Source: Alcanivorax sp. | GTDB lineage: Bacteria > Pseudomonadota > Gammaproteobacteria > Pseudomonadales > Alcanivoracaceae | Direction: 5' to 3' | Assembly (NCBI GenBank): GCA_022565695.1 | Contig: JAIUME010000004.1 | Coordinates: 186,001 to 250,000 of the forward strand | Length of the DNA: 64,000 bases | Shown: one piece after another, positions 1 to 9,640 of the stretch | Layout of the letters: each line of letters starts with the position of its first letter | Position numbering within the stretch: the first letter of the stretch is position 1 | Program-made: the position numbers and the translations under genes | Notes under the pieces: generated by a model | Databases searched by the model: none | What the model saw: only the letters and a program-made list of their open reading frames with translations | Told to the model about the DNA's origin: nothing

Positions 1-1659
1 CAGTAGCGGCAGCAGCGCATCGAGCGCTTGCAGGGTGGTGACCTCGATGCCCCAGGCGCGCAGCATGTGATACAGCCCCAGCCGGGCGTGTTCGTTGGGT
101 TCGATCAATACCGCCGAGGTGCCCCGGAACGCCCGGAAGCTGTCCGTCACCGGCGAGTGTTCGTCGATCTCCACGCGCAGGGTGAACCAGAAAGTCGAGC
201 CGCGTCCCGGGGCACTTTCCACGCCGATCTCGCCGCCCATTTCCTCCACCAGCCGCTTCGAGATCGCCAGGCCAAGACCGGTTCCGCCCATACGCCGCAC
301 CGAGCTCTGATCGACTTGCGTAAAGGCGCTGAACAGCTCCTTCTGCATGTCATCGGTAATGCCGCTGCCGGTATCGGTGACCGCGACCTTGATGGTGGCC
401 ATATGGTCGCGTTCTTCTTCCAGCATGGCGCGCACGACCACCGAGCCACGCTCGGTGAACTTGATGGCGTTGTTGACCAGGTTGGTGAGCACCTGGCGGA
501 TACGCAGCGGGTCGCCGAGCAATTGCAGCGGCACATCCGAGTAGATGATGGCGGCCTGTTCCAGGCTTTTTTCCTGGGCCAGCGGCGCCAGCATGGTCTG
601 CACTTCCTCGATCAGGTCATGCAGGTTGAGCGGCACGCGATCCAGGCTCAGCTTGCCGGCCTCGATTTTCGAGAAATCGAGGATGTCGTTGATGATCGAC
701 AGCAGCGCCTCGGAAGATTTGCGAATGGTACTGAGGTAATCACGTTGGCGCGGGCTCAGATCGGAGCGCAGCAGCAAGCGGGTAAAGCCGATGATGCCGT
801 TGAGCGGCGTGCGGATTTCATGGCTCATGTTGGCCAGGAACTCGGATTTGATCTGGCTCGCCTTGAGGGCCTGTTTGCGCGCCATATCCAGCTCGATGTT
901 CTGGATTTCGATAGTCTCCAGCGTTTCACGCAGGTCTTCGGTGGCCTGGTCGACGTTCTGCTGCAGTTCGGCCTGGGCCTCATCCAGGGCGGCGGCCATG
1001 GCATTGATGGTGCGTTCAAGCTGGCCGAGCTCACCGCCAGCCCGGGTGTGCACGCGGCTGTGCAGCTTGCCCTCACGGATCTTCTGCAGCGTCTCGGTGA
1101 AGGCGGCCATCGGCGCAGTCATACGGCGACTGAAGCGCAGCGCCGGGATCAGTGCCAGCCCGATGATGGTCAGGGTGCTGAGCACCAGGGTGAGCAGTGT
1201 CTCCAGCATTTCGATGCGCTGGCGAGCGCCGGAGAATTCAATTTCCAGCACGCGTTCCGGCTGCGCCTGCAGCTGGCGGCGCCAGCGCCAGGTATCCCGG
1301 GCCGGCAGGATATGCGTGTCCGGCGCAAGGCTGCTGAAGGTCAGATCGCCACTGGCCAGGGGGCGCATGCGCGGGCCCGTGTGATAGGCGTGATCACCCT
1401 GACGCAGGGTGGCGGCGCGCACGTCCTGCTCCTCCAGAAGAGCCTGCATGACGCTGCGATGACCGTCCAGGTCGCTCTCTTCCAATGCCTGCAGGCGGGC
1501 GGCATAGCTGTCGAGAATCAGCCGATGCAGATTATGGGTATTGTCACGGATTTCGTTGAGGCGGCTGGCCAGCACGTAGCCACCCAGCGTCAGCGCAGCG
1601 ATGACCACCGGCACAGCAGTGAGCAGAAGGATACGGGTGCGCAGATTGATATCAGTCAT
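1..1659 (-). CDS. barA: BarA/GacS-type hybrid sensor histidine kinase (partial, runs off left edge)
   Basis: Reading the minus strand from ATG at 1659 gives an uninterrupted frame to base 1 (553 codons) that begins [20 protein letters not shown]. Visible in order are an N-terminal membrane segment (about residues 8-30), a sensor loop, a second membrane segment (about 155-172), a HAMP-like region, a coiled linker, and a HisKA H-box ([16 protein letters not shown]) with phospho-acceptor His280. An ATPase domain follows with DTGSGI and [13 protein letters not shown] receiver domain starts just before the edge ([16 protein letters not shown]), so the C-terminal receiver and HPt domains are missing only because of the window. 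BarA/GacS activates UvrY/GacA and the Csr/Rsm small RNAs. Its position divergent from cysM-rlmD-relA is the classical gammaproteobacterial order. No strong Shine-Dalgarno precedes the start. Confidence 0.93.
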   Translation of the reverse strand, partial: MTDINLRTRILLLTAVPVVIAALTLGGYVLASRLNEIRDNTHNLHRLILDSYAARLQALEESDLDGHRSVMQALLEEQDVRAATLRQGDHAYHTGPRMRPLASGDLTFSSLAPDTHILPARDTWRWRRQLQAQPERVLEIEFSGARQRIEMLETLLTLVLSTLTIIGLALIPALRFSRRMTAPMAAFTETLQKIREGKLHSRVHTRAGGELGQLERTINAMAAALDEAQAELQQNVDQATEDLRETLETIEIQNIELDMARKQALKASQIKSEFLANMSHEIRTPLNGIIGFTRLLLRSDLSPRQRDYLSTIRKSSEALLSIINDILDFSKIEAGKLSLDRVPLNLHDLIEEVQTMLAPLAQEKSLEQAAIIYSDVPLQLLGDPLRIRQVLTNLVNNAIKFTERGSVVVRAMLEEERDHMATIKVAVTDTGSGITDDMQKELFSAFTQVDQSSVRRMGGTGLGLAISKRLVEEMGGEIGVESAPGRGSTFWFTLRVEIDEHSPVTDSFRAFRGTSAVLIEPNEHARLGLYHMLRAWGIEVTTLQALDALLPLL

Positions 1660-1660
1660 T

Positions 1661-1692
1661 GTTATGCCGCGTCCAGGTTATGCCGCATCCAG
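1661..1692. repeat. 16-bp tandem direct repeat in the barA leader
   Basis: Two adjacent 16-bp copies, GTTATGCCGCGTCCAG (1661-1676) and GTTATGCCGCATCCAG (1677-1692), differ at one base. They lie directly upstream of the barA start on the barA side of the barA/cysM divergent intergenic region. Confidence 0.9.
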
Positions 1693-1713
1693 CGTGGTTC
1701 CGGTGCTGTCGTT

Positions 1714-1741
1714 TTGACATTCTCGTTTTCAGCATTATGCA
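1714..1741 (+). promoter_or_regulatory. Candidate sigma-70 promoter for cysM
   Basis: A perfect -35 TTGACA (1714-1719) is followed after 16 bp by a weak -10 TATGCA (1736-1741). It would give a leader of about 60 nt before the cysM ATG. The -35 is strong and the -10 poor, so this is a candidate only. Confidence 0.42.
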
Positions 1742-1807
1742 TGGCCACGCCTGAGGCTTCATCCCTTGTGCTGGCGGCGGCGGCTGCGTGTCCCTACAAT
1801 TGCGCTC

Positions 1808-2713
1808 ATGAGCTACCCAACCATCGAATCAACCGTCGGCAACACCCCCCTGGTGCGCCTGCAGCGCATGCCGGGCGAGACCAGCAATGTCGTGCTGGTG
1901 AAGCTGGAAGGCAACAACCCTGCCGGCTCCGTGAAAGACCGTCCGGCGCTGAACATGATCCGCAAGGCCGAAGAGCGCGGCGAGATCCGGCCCGGCGATA
2001 CGCTGATCGAGGCGACCAGCGGCAATACCGGCATTGCCCTGGCCATGGCTGCCGCCATGCGCGGTTACCCGATCAAGCTGATCATGCCCGCCAACCAGAG
2101 CCAGGAGCGCCGGGATGCCATGGCCGCCTATGGCGCCGAGCTGATTTCCGTGAGCAAGGAAGAGGGTATGGAAGGCGCCCGTGATCTGGCCCAGGCGATG
2201 CAGGCACGGGGCGAGGGCAGGGTGTTGGATCAGTTTGCCAACCCGGATAACCCGTTGGCGCATTACGAGACCACCGGGCCGGAGATATGGCGCGATACCG
2301 GCGGTCGTATCACCCATTTCATTGCGTCCATGGGGACTACCGGCACCATCATGGGGGTATCGAAGTACCTCAAGGAGCAGAGCCCGGACATCGAAATCAT
2401 CGGCCTGCAACCCACCGATGGTGCCCAGATTCCCGGTATCCGCCGTTGGCCGAAAGCGTATCTGCCCAGCATTTTCGACGCCCGCCGGGTCGATCGGGTG
2501 GTGGATATGAGCCAGCAGCTGGCGGAAGAGACCATGCGCCGTCTGGCGCGGGAGGAGGGGATCAGTTGCGGTGTGTCCTCCGGCGGGGCGGTGGCGGCGG
2601 CGCTGCAGCTCTCCCGAGAGGTCGAGAACGCCGTTATCGTGGCCATCATCTGTGACCGGGGGGACCGTTATCTCTCCACCGGCGTCTTCAACCGCGAGGC
2701 CACCACGCCCTGA
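1808..2713 (+). CDS. cysM: Cysteine synthase B
   Basis: This is a 301-aa PLP-dependent O-acetylserine (thiol)-lyase that makes cysteine, or S-sulfocysteine from thiosulfate. The PLP-lysine motif GSVKDRPALNMI sits near residue 40 with the phosphate-binding loop EATSGNTGIALA after it. The CysM-type region GLQPTDGAQIPGIRRWP is present, as is SCGVSSGGAV near the C-terminus. I chose the ATG at 1808 (MSYPTIESTVGNTPLVRLQ) because homologues begin there; an in-frame ATG at 1766 would add 14 unrelated residues. Length fits CysM (about 290-303 aa) better than CysK. It lies 92 bp upstream of rlmD and opens the cysM-rlmD-relA-mazG series, an arrangement I know from pseudomonads. Confidence 0.95.
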   Translation: MSYPTIESTVGNTPLVRLQRMPGETSNVVLVKLEGNNPAGSVKDRPALNMIRKAEERGEIRPGDTLIEATSGNTGIALAMAAAMRGYPIKLIMPANQSQERRDAMAAYGAELISVSKEEGMEGARDLAQAMQARGEGRVLDQFANPDNPLAHYETTGPEIWRDTGGRITHFIASMGTTGTIMGVSKYLKEQSPDIEIIGLQPTDGAQIPGIRRWPKAYLPSIFDARRVDRVVDMSQQLAEETMRRLAREEGISCGVSSGGAVAAALQLSREVENAVIVAIICDRGDRYLSTGVFNREATTP

Positions 2714-2727
2714 CGGGACGTGGCCTC
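2696..2727 (+). other. Hairpin overlapping the cysM stop codon
   Basis: GAGGCCAC (2696-2703) pairs perfectly with GTGGCCTC (2720-2727), and an inner CCC/GGG pair surrounds the TGA stop. No T-run follows, so it is not a convincing intrinsic terminator. It may protect the mRNA end or tune read-through into rlmD. Confidence 0.4.
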
Positions 2728-2805
2728 GTGCAGTAGCAGGATCAGTCTCATGCGTCAGCCTCCCCGTATTCTTCGTGCCGTCGTGTCCGCCGGGGCCCGT
2801 TCCTG

Positions 2806-4143
2806 ATGGGCCGCCGCAGAAGCCGCCGCAAGACACTGCCCGAGGGCAGCTTTCCCGCCACCATCGAGGCCCTGGGGCATGACGGACGGGGCATTGCCCG
2901 TATTGATGGCAAGACCACGTTTATTGCCAATGCCTTGCCCGGTGAAACAGTCCAGTTCCGCTACAGCTGGCAGCGGCGCCGCTTCGATGAGGGCTACGCC
3001 ACCGAGATCAGCAATCCCTCCCCTGATCGGGCCGAGCCGCCCTGCCAGCATGCCGACGTCTGTGGCGGTTGCAGCCTGCAACACATGTCGACGGAGGCGC
3101 AGTTGCGCATGAAGCAGCAGGTGCTGGCGGAGCAGCTACAGCACTTCGGCGGGCTGGTGCCGACGGAATGGCTGGCGCCGCTGACCGGACCGCTGACCGG
3201 ATACCGGGGCAAGGCCCGGCTCGGGTCCCGCTATGTGGATGCCCGGGAGACCGCGATGGTGGGGTTCCGGGAAAAACGCAGCAATTTCATTGCGGACATC
3301 ACGCGCTGCGAGGTGCTGGTGCCGGAGGTGGGCGGGGCGCTGATGGCCCTGCGTGCGCTGCTCAACGGGCTGGAGGCCCGCCGCGACATCCCGCAAATCG
3401 AAGTGGCCGCCGGGGATGATGCCGTGGCTCTGGTGTTTCGCCATATGCGGCCCCTGAGCGCCGCCGACCAGCAGCAACTGGTGGGCTTTTGCCGTGAGCG
3501 GGCCTGGCATTGCTATCTGCAACCGGGCAACGAGTCGACCGTGCACCGGGTCTGGCCGGAGGAGGGGGTCTCACGGCTGCATTTCAGCCACCCGTCCTCG
3601 GACATGACGCTGGCGTTCCACCCCAATGATTTCACGCAGGTGAACCGCGAGATCAATCAGCGTATGGTGCCTCTGGCACTGGACTTGCTTGATGTGGGCG
3701 CACAACACCGGGTGCTGGATCTGTTCTGCGGCCTGGGCAACTTCACGCTGCCGCTGGCGCGCCGGGCCGGGCGGGTCGTGGGTGTGGAACTGAGCGAGAC
3801 GATGGTGGAGCGCGGCTACGAGAATGCCCGCCTCAATGGTGTCGAGAATATCGAGTTTCATGCCTGGGACCTGAGCCAGGATATCAGTGGCCAGCACTGG
3901 GCCACGGAGAAGTTTGACCGGGTGCTGATCGACCCGCCCCGCAGCGGCGCCCTTGAAATGGTCCGCCTGATGCCCCAGTTCGGGGCGCAGAAACTGGTTT
4001 ATGTCTCCTGCAACCCGGCCACGCTGGCCCGGGATGCCGGCGAACTGAAAGCGCTGGGCTATCAGCTCACCCGCGCCGGTGTGATGGACATGTTCCCGCA
4101 CACCACCCACGTGGAGTCTGTGGCGCTCTTCGAGCGGCGCTAA
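2806..4143 (+). CDS. rlmD: 23S rRNA (uracil-1939-C5)-methyltransferase RlmD
   Basis: This 445-aa SAM-dependent RNA m5U methyltransferase (formerly RumA) has an N-terminal basic stretch and TRAM domain (about 10-70). [4Fe-4S] ligands are visible as C80, C86, C89 (CQHADVCGGCSLQHM) and C168 (ITRCEV). The Rossmann SAM loop is VLDLFCGLGNFTL, and the catalytic nucleophile is C402 in VSCNPATLARD. All four cluster cysteines and the catalytic cysteine are intact. Start ATG 2806 gives MGRRRSRRK; other ATGs in the preceding 92 bp are in other frames. It sits 13 bp upstream of relA, as in Escherichia coli and Pseudomonas, and is probably co-transcribed. Confidence 0.96.
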   Translation: MGRRRSRRKTLPEGSFPATIEALGHDGRGIARIDGKTTFIANALPGETVQFRYSWQRRRFDEGYATEISNPSPDRAEPPCQHADVCGGCSLQHMSTEAQLRMKQQVLAEQLQHFGGLVPTEWLAPLTGPLTGYRGKARLGSRYVDARETAMVGFREKRSNFIADITRCEVLVPEVGGALMALRALLNGLEARRDIPQIEVAAGDDAVALVFRHMRPLSAADQQQLVGFCRERAWHCYLQPGNESTVHRVWPEEGVSRLHFSHPSSDMTLAFHPNDFTQVNREINQRMVPLALDLLDVGAQHRVLDLFCGLGNFTLPLARRAGRVVGVELSETMVERGYENARLNGVENIEFHAWDLSQDISGQHWATEKFDRVLIDPPRSGALEMVRLMPQFGAQKLVYVSCNPATLARDAGELKALGYQLTRAGVMDMFPHTTHVESVALFERR

Positions 4144-4156
4144 AGGGAGTACCGCC

Positions 4157-6409
4157 ATGGTTACCGTCCGCCGCCAGCCACCGCTGGCCGGAGAGTACAC
4201 CGATCTGCCGAGCTGGCTGGCCAGTGTCGCCGAGCGCTGCCATCTGCCCGACACAGACCTGTTGCAACAGGCCTGCGACCGCGCGCGCCAGTGCGAGCAG
4301 GCGGGCGACCAGGCTGGCCGCCGCTGGCCCTATGGTATTGGCTGTTACCGCATTGGCCTGGAGATGGCCGAGACCCTGGCCGATCTGCGTGCAGACGGCG
4401 AAATCCTCCCCGCCGCCGTGCTGTACCGCTCAGTCCGTGAGGGTCACCTCTCGCTGCTGGAAGTCGAGCGTGAGTTCGGTGACACCATCGCCCGGCTGGT
4501 GGAAGGCGTGCTGCGCATGGCGGCCATCAGTGCCGTGCTCAATCCGACCCGCAAGCCGGTGCTCGGGCAGCAGGAAGGCCAGCTGGACAACGTGCGCAAG
4601 ATGCTGGTGGCGATGGTCGACGACGTGCGCGTCGCCTTGCTCAAGCTGGCGGAACGAACGGTCATCATCCGTGCATTGAAAGATGCTGATGAGGAGCGTC
4701 GCCGCAAGGTCGCCCGGGAAATCTTCGACATCTACGCGCCCCTGGCACATCGCCTGGGGGTCGGCCAGCTCAAATGGGAGCTGGAAGACCTGTCGTTCCG
4801 CTATCTGCAACCCGGTGCCTACAAGAAGATTGCCCGCCTGCTGGATGAGAAACGCCTGGACCGTGAGGAATATATCGAGAACGTCATCGATGACCTCAAG
4901 GGACATCTGGAGCGCTACGGCATCCTGGGTGCGGAGGTGGATGGTCGGGCAAAACACATCTACAGCATCTGGCGGAAGATGCAGAAGAAGCATCTGGATT
5001 TCTACGAAGTCTACGATGTCCGTGCCGTGCGCATCCGGGTGCCGGAGGTGCGCGACTGCTATGCCGCGCTGGGCATCGTGCATTCCCTGTGGCAGCACGT
5101 GCCGAAAGAATTCGATGACTACATCGCCACCCCGAAAGAAAACGGCTACCAGAGCTTGCACACGGCAGTGGTCGGCCCGGAACGCAAGATGCTGGAAGTG
5201 CAGATCCGCACCTTCGACATGCACGAGGATGCCGAGCTGGGCGTCTGCGCCCACTGGCGTTACAAGGAAGGCGCCGCCCGACGCAAGGGCATCGAATACG
5301 AACACAAGATTGCCTGGCTGCGACAGGTGCTGGAATGGCACGACGAACTGGGCGAAGCCAGCCTGACCAATCTGGTGGAAGATTTCCGCGCCCAGGAGCG
5401 CGGCCAGCGGGTGTACGTCTTTACCCCTGACGGGCATGTGGTGGACATGGAAGCCGGCGCCACACCGGTGGATTTTGCTTACCAGATTCACACGGAAGTG
5501 GGACATCGCTGCCGGGGGGCCAAGGTCAACGGCCACATAGTGCCGCTGAACTACACCCTGAGTACCGGCGAGCAGGTGGAGATCCTGACCACCCGCGAAG
5601 GCGGCCCCAGCCGCGACTGGCTGACGGCTTCCCTGGGCTATGTGCATAGTTCTTCCACCCGCGCCCGCATCCAGCAGTGGTTCAAGCGCCAGGACCGTGG
5701 CACCCACATCAGTCAGGGGCGGGCGATCCTGGAGCGAGAGCTGTCCCGGCTGGCGCTGGGGCAACTGGACCTGGACGCCCTGGCGCCACAGTTCAATCTC
5801 AAGACAGGGGAAGATGTGCTCGCCGCGCTGGGGGCGGGCGATCTGCGCCCGGCCCATGTGGTCAATCACGTGCAGGGCCTGCTGGAAGCCGACGGTCCCC
5901 AGCATGAGCTGGAGTTCGTTCCGCGCAAGCCCGGCAAGGACCTGCGCAAGGACGGCGACAGCGACATCACCATCGAAGGGGTAGGCAACCTGCTGACCCA
6001 CATTGCCGCCTGCTGCCAGCCGATTCCCGGCGATCAGATCATGGGCTACATCACCCACGGGCGCGGTGTCACCGTACACCGGGCCGATTGCCCGAATCTG
6101 CTCGCCATGCAGGCGGACGATCCGGTACGGGTGATCGAGGTGAGCTGGGGCCATGCGGATCGCATCAGCTACCCGGTGGACATCTATGTGCGCGCCTGGG
6201 ACCGCCAGGGGCTGCTGCGGGACCTGCTATCGGTGCTGGCCAATGAGCGCGTCAACGTCACGGCCGTGCACACTGAATCCCATCTGGATGACAATACCGC
6301 CACCATGCTGATGACCATCGAGATCTCGACCCTGGGCAATCTGGGCAAGGTGCTGGCGCGCATGGATCAGTTGCCCGGCGTGCTTGAGGTGCGTCGCTAC
6401 AAGAAGTGA
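4157..6409 (+). CDS. relA: GTP pyrophosphokinase RelA ((p)ppGpp synthetase I)
   Basis: This 750-aa ribosome-associated stringent-response synthetase makes pppGpp from ATP and GTP when uncharged tRNA occupies the A site. The pseudo-hydrolase region (about 40-190) lacks the HD metal motif (AVLYRSV where an active enzyme has HD). The synthetase domain carries the RelA-type acidic EFDDYIATPKENGYQSLHT at about residue 318, rather than the RxKD form of SpoT/Rel. A TGS domain (VYVFTPDGHVVDMEAGATPV), the zinc-finger/CC motif (ACCQPIPGDQIMGYITHG) and a C-terminal ACT domain (about 670-750) follow. These features make it a dedicated synthetase. A good ribosome-binding site (aaagggag) precedes ATG 4157. 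mazG follows after 18 bp. Confidence 0.97.
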   Translation: MVTVRRQPPLAGEYTDLPSWLASVAERCHLPDTDLLQQACDRARQCEQAGDQAGRRWPYGIGCYRIGLEMAETLADLRADGEILPAAVLYRSVREGHLSLLEVEREFGDTIARLVEGVLRMAAISAVLNPTRKPVLGQQEGQLDNVRKMLVAMVDDVRVALLKLAERTVIIRALKDADEERRRKVAREIFDIYAPLAHRLGVGQLKWELEDLSFRYLQPGAYKKIARLLDEKRLDREEYIENVIDDLKGHLERYGILGAEVDGRAKHIYSIWRKMQKKHLDFYEVYDVRAVRIRVPEVRDCYAALGIVHSLWQHVPKEFDDYIATPKENGYQSLHTAVVGPERKMLEVQIRTFDMHEDAELGVCAHWRYKEGAARRKGIEYEHKIAWLRQVLEWHDELGEASLTNLVEDFRAQERGQRVYVFTPDGHVVDMEAGATPVDFAYQIHTEVGHRCRGAKVNGHIVPLNYTLSTGEQVEILTTREGGPSRDWLTASLGYVHSSSTRARIQQWFKRQDRGTHISQGRAILERELSRLALGQLDLDALAPQFNLKTGEDVLAALGAGDLRPAHVVNHVQGLLEADGPQHELEFVPRKPGKDLRKDGDSDITIEGVGNLLTHIAACCQPIPGDQIMGYITHGRGVTVHRADCPNLLAMQADDPVRVIEVSWGHADRISYPVDIYVRAWDRQGLLRDLLSVLANERVNVTAVHTESHLDDNTATMLMTIEISTLGNLGKVLARMDQLPGVLEVRRYKK

Positions 6410-6427
6410 CTTAATGCAGGAGCCGTT

Positions 6428-7216
6428 ATGTCCCGGGGCCACGTCATCGAAGAAATGCTCACCGTCATGGCGCGCCTGCGCGATCCCGAGCATGGCTGCC
6501 CCTGGGATCTGCAACAGACGTTTGCCAGTATCGCGCCCTACACCATCGAAGAAGCCTTTGAAGTCGCCGACGCCATTGCCGCCGGGGACTATGAGGGCCT
6601 GCGTGATGAGCTGGGTGATCTGCTGCTGCAGGTGATCTTCCACGCGCAGATGGCCAGCGAGCAGGGCCTGTTCGACTTTGATGCTGTCACCCGGGGCCTG
6701 ATCGACAAGATGGTGCGCCGCCACCCCCACGTCTTCGGCGACCGCCAGGGCGCGTCCATGGCCGAGATCAAGGACACCTGGGAAGCCACCAAAGCTGCCG
6801 AACACGCCGCCAGCGGCAGAGCCCGTGAGAGCCAGCTGGATGGCGTGCCCGCCGGCCTGCCGGCATTACAGCGCGCCGCCAAACTGCAGAAGAAGGCCTC
6901 CCGGGTTGGCTTCGACTGGGATCAGGCCGCGCCGGTGCTGGCCCAGGTGCGTGCCGAGCTGGACGAACTGGAAGCCGCCATGGCGGCCGCTGACCCGGAC
7001 GCCATCACCGATGAGCTGGGTGATGTGCTGTTCTCTGTGGTGAACCTGTCACGACACCTGCGGGCGGACGCCGAACAGGCCTTGCGCGGCGCCAGCCACA
7101 AGTTCGAACGGCGGTTCCGCCACATGGAGCAGATCGTTGCCGAGCAGGGGGCCTCCCTTGACGGCAAAGCCCCTGCGGAACTCGAGGCTCTGTGGCAGGA
7201 AGCGAAGCGGCGGTGA
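6428..7216 (+). CDS. mazG: Nucleoside triphosphate pyrophosphohydrolase MazG
   Basis: This 262-aa enzyme hydrolyses NTPs to NMP and PPi and is linked to (p)ppGpp control. Two tandem MazG folds are visible: one with EEAFEVADAI and DELGDLLLQVIFHA (about 35-75), the second with RAELDELEAAM and DELGDVLFSVVNL (about 175-215). Both hold the EExxE/ExxD metal-binding pattern. The entry motif DPEHGCPWDLQQT is typical. It lies directly after relA with no toxin-antitoxin mazEF pair between them, unlike E. coli. No obvious terminator follows before the porin gene. Confidence 0.96.
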   Translation: MSRGHVIEEMLTVMARLRDPEHGCPWDLQQTFASIAPYTIEEAFEVADAIAAGDYEGLRDELGDLLLQVIFHAQMASEQGLFDFDAVTRGLIDKMVRRHPHVFGDRQGASMAEIKDTWEATKAAEHAASGRARESQLDGVPAGLPALQRAAKLQKKASRVGFDWDQAAPVLAQVRAELDELEAAMAAADPDAITDELGDVLFSVVNLSRHLRADAEQALRGASHKFERRFRHMEQIVAEQGASLDGKAPAELEALWQEAKRR

Positions 7217-7345
7217 GTTCCCGATTCACAAAAACTTCATATAACGGCAACCTGAAAGTCATGCCTGATTTCCATACTTCACGCCAGTCGCAGCATGTTG
7301 TTGCGCCATAAATGATTGCAGAAGCCTGATTGAGGGAGACTCTGA

Positions 7346-8383
7346 ATGAACAAGAAGCTGCTTGCCATTGCTGTGGGGGCCGCGGTAGCAATGCCGATGG
7401 CTGCGATTGCCGACGTCAGCATCTACGGCCGCGCGCACGTATCCGTGGATTACCTGGATGACGGTGACGACTACGGCGAAATGAACGTGTCCAGCAACTC
7501 CTCCCGTCTGGGCTTTAAGGGCGAGAAGGACTTTGGCGGTATTTCCGGTATTTTCCAGGTTGAAGGTGAGATTACCTTTAACCAGGGCGACAGCAGCCTG
7601 TCCAGCCGCGACACCTTCGTGGGTGTGAAGGGCGACTTCGGTATGTTCCGTGTCGGCCAGTTCGACTCTCCCTTCAAGCGTGCCCGTGGCCCGGCCAACC
7701 TGTTTGGTGACCAGGTGGGTGACATGCGTAACCTGACGCGTGTCGGTGATGCACGTTTCGATGAGCGCCTGCCGAACACCCTGCATTACCAGACCCCGAG
7801 CTTTGACGGTCTGCAGGTCAACATCGCCTATTCCGTCCATGAATCGACGTTTAACCGCGACGGCCTTGATCCCGACGGCAACGACCGGACCAAGGATGAT
7901 GCCATCTCTGCATCTGTGACCTATAAAGCCGGCGCGCTGGACGCTGCCCTGGCGTATGAGGTGTATGGTGAGAATGTAACGCGCGGTGAGCGTAACGCTA
8001 TCCGTCTTGCTCTGGCCTACCAGGTCACCGATCCCCTGAAGCTGGTTGCCTTTTACCAGACCGTCGATCATGACACCAATGACAACCTGGACGCGGACGT
8101 ATATGGCCTGGGCGCTGAGTTCAAAGTGTCTCCGAAGAACTATGTGCGCGGCATGTGGCTGACTCGCGATGCTGACAACGATGACCTGAGCACTGATCTG
8201 GTGGCTCTGGGCTTCGAGCACCGCATTGATCGTGCACTGCGCGTGTATGCCAACTATGCCGTAGCAATGAACGACGACGCTATTGCCCTGACCCCGTGGC
8301 AGCAAGGCCGCAGCACCAACGCTCCTGGTGCGAACGGCGAAGACGCCAGCGGCCTGTCCCTGGGCCTGCGTTACGACTTCTGA
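7346..8383 (+). CDS. Outer-membrane general porin (Gram-negative porin family)
   Basis: This is a 345-aa secreted beta-barrel. A signal peptide (MNKKLLAIAVGAAVAMPMAA, cut near ADVS at about 22) leads into YGRAHVSVDYLDDGDD. Tyr- and Gly-rich alternating strands follow, with RLGFKGEKDFGGISGIFQVEGE and the loop motif RVGQFDSPFKRARGPANLFGDQVGD characteristic of trimeric 16-strand porins (Porin_4/OmpC-like). The chain ends in Phe (RYDF), the BAM recognition signal. A ribosome-binding site (gaggga) lies upstream and an intrinsic terminator at 8444. Solute specificity cannot be read from sequence. Confidence 0.9.
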   Translation: MNKKLLAIAVGAAVAMPMAAIADVSIYGRAHVSVDYLDDGDDYGEMNVSSNSSRLGFKGEKDFGGISGIFQVEGEITFNQGDSSLSSRDTFVGVKGDFGMFRVGQFDSPFKRARGPANLFGDQVGDMRNLTRVGDARFDERLPNTLHYQTPSFDGLQVNIAYSVHESTFNRDGLDPDGNDRTKDDAISASVTYKAGALDAALAYEVYGENVTRGERNAIRLALAYQVTDPLKLVAFYQTVDHDTNDNLDADVYGLGAEFKVSPKNYVRGMWLTRDADNDDLSTDLVALGFEHRIDRALRVYANYAVAMNDDAIALTPWQQGRSTNAPGANGEDASGLSLGLRYDF

Positions 8384-8443
8384 GGTCGGTACCAGCCATC
8401 ATATGATGCGCTGAATACATTGTTAGTATTTGCTCACACTGAA

Positions 8444-8468
8444 AGCCCGGCATTGCCGGGCTTTTTTT
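8444..8468 (+). terminator. Rho-independent terminator of the first porin gene
   Basis: AGCCCGGC (8444-8451), loop ATT, GCCGGGCT (8455-8462), followed by a T-run to 8468. It is 60 bp after the porin stop. Confidence 0.92.
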
Positions 8469-8553
8469 GTGCTCCTGTCTGGTGGAGTGGGGAAGTGTGA
8501 TCGATTATGGGGCGGCGGGTGACCGGCTGGGCCTCAGTGCACCATATGAGGGC

Positions 8554-8582
8554 TTCACATCTCTGTCACATACCAATATATT
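8554..8582 (+). promoter_or_regulatory. Sigma-70 promoter of the 8653 outer-membrane gene
   Basis: TTCACA (8554-8559), 17-bp spacer, TATATT (8577-8582): five of six matches in each element. It predicts transcription from about 8589 and a leader of about 64 nt containing a ribosome-binding site (aaagga). Confidence 0.62.
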
Positions 8583-8652
8583 CGTAGCACCACTGCTATC
8601 TTCAGGCAGTCGGGACCGGACCTGATACTGACTTAATTAAAGGACTAACAGA

Positions 8653-9399
8653 ATGAAAAAAACCTACCTTGCCCTGGCGGTTGCCGCCGCCCTTTCTGCC
8701 ACCCACGGTGTGGCGCAGGCGCAGGATTACAATGTGGAATTCGGGGTTTTCTACATTGATGTAGATGTCGAGGGGGGGCTGGATGACAGCGCACTCGGGC
8801 TTGACGCTACCTTCCACTTCGATACGGTGAATACTGCAGGCCGCCCTCTCGCAGAAGCTGCTTTTCTGGGGCGCAACAATAATGTATTCGTATCGTACCT
8901 GACTTACGATGACGAGGATCTTGATGTATTCGCCTTTGGCGGTGAATTCTGGCTGGGGGATATTTATCTGGCTGCGGCTTATGAAAGCGAGAGTAGTGAT
9001 ACTTTCATCACCGAGGACAGCTACGCAGTAAGTCTGGGTTACATGCTTGGCGATGGCCTTCTGGTGGGTGTCGGTTATGAAGACGGCGATGAACGGGAGC
9101 ATGAAACAGTCAGCGTGGGCGCCAAGTATGTCGGGCAGGTTGGCGAGAATTTCATCAATTTGGAAGGTGACCTTGCTTTCACGGATGGGGATGCCGTACT
9201 TTCGCTGGATGCGGATTACTTCTTTACGCATGAGTTTGGCGCTGGTCTGCGGGTTATCGAATCTGATGAGAGCGGCGTGAAGACGGCCTATGGTGTAGGT
9301 GCGCGTTATTTCTTTACACCCACTATCAGTGCAGAAGCCGAGTATCTGACGCAGGATGATGACAAGATCTTTGGCTTTCGAGTTGCCGGACGATTCTGA
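8653..9399 (+). CDS. Putative outer-membrane beta-barrel/porin-like protein
   Basis: The 248-aa product has a signal peptide (MKKTYLALAVAAALSATHG, cut near AQAQ at about 23) followed by alternating aromatic/hydrophobic strands rich in Asp and Glu. The chain ends with Phe (FRVAGRF). Length and acidic strand pattern (DYNVEFGVFYIDVDVEGGL) suggest a smaller barrel than the neighbouring general porins, of the putative-porin type. I do not recognise a specific substrate. It has its own promoter and terminator and so is monocistronic. Base composition is somewhat more AT-rich than its neighbours. Confidence 0.78.
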   Translation: MKKTYLALAVAAALSATHGVAQAQDYNVEFGVFYIDVDVEGGLDDSALGLDATFHFDTVNTAGRPLAEAAFLGRNNNVFVSYLTYDDEDLDVFAFGGEFWLGDIYLAAAYESESSDTFITEDSYAVSLGYMLGDGLLVGVGYEDGDEREHETVSVGAKYVGQVGENFINLEGDLAFTDGDAVLSLDADYFFTHEFGAGLRVIESDESGVKTAYGVGARYFFTPTISAEAEYLTQDDDKIFGFRVAGRF

Positions 9400-9429
9400 T
9401 CTGCGCACAATGATTTAGGTGAATGCAAA

Positions 9430-9460
9430 TGCCCGATGGGAAACCTTCGGGCAATTTTTT
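9430..9460 (+). terminator. Rho-independent terminator after the 8653 gene
   Basis: TGCCCGA (9430-9436) pairs with TCGGGCA (9447-9453), followed by AAT6. It is 31 bp after the stop codon. Confidence 0.85.
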
Positions 9461-9640
9461 ATTGCAATGCCCATTGCGAAGCCCGGGTTTGTAAAATTTG
9501 ATTGATTCCCTGTTTTGCATTTTCTTCATCCGTTACCTCACAATCTGCTTTATACGCTTGTCTTTGGTTGTCAGGGCATTCGCGTAAGCGTGAAGCGCGT
9601 AACAAAAAAACCACACGAAAGCCTTTTGTTACAAATCATT

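Noticed and set aside
28-2184. 718-codon plus-strand open frame across barA and into cysM
   Set aside because: It is the antisense shadow of barA. The product is His/Gln/Arg-rich with no domain, whereas the minus strand encodes a continuous histidine kinase.
4430-6154. 574-codon minus-strand open frame inside relA
   Set aside because: Shadow frame produced by GC-rich codon bias; relA on the plus strand has intact synthetase, TGS and ACT motifs.
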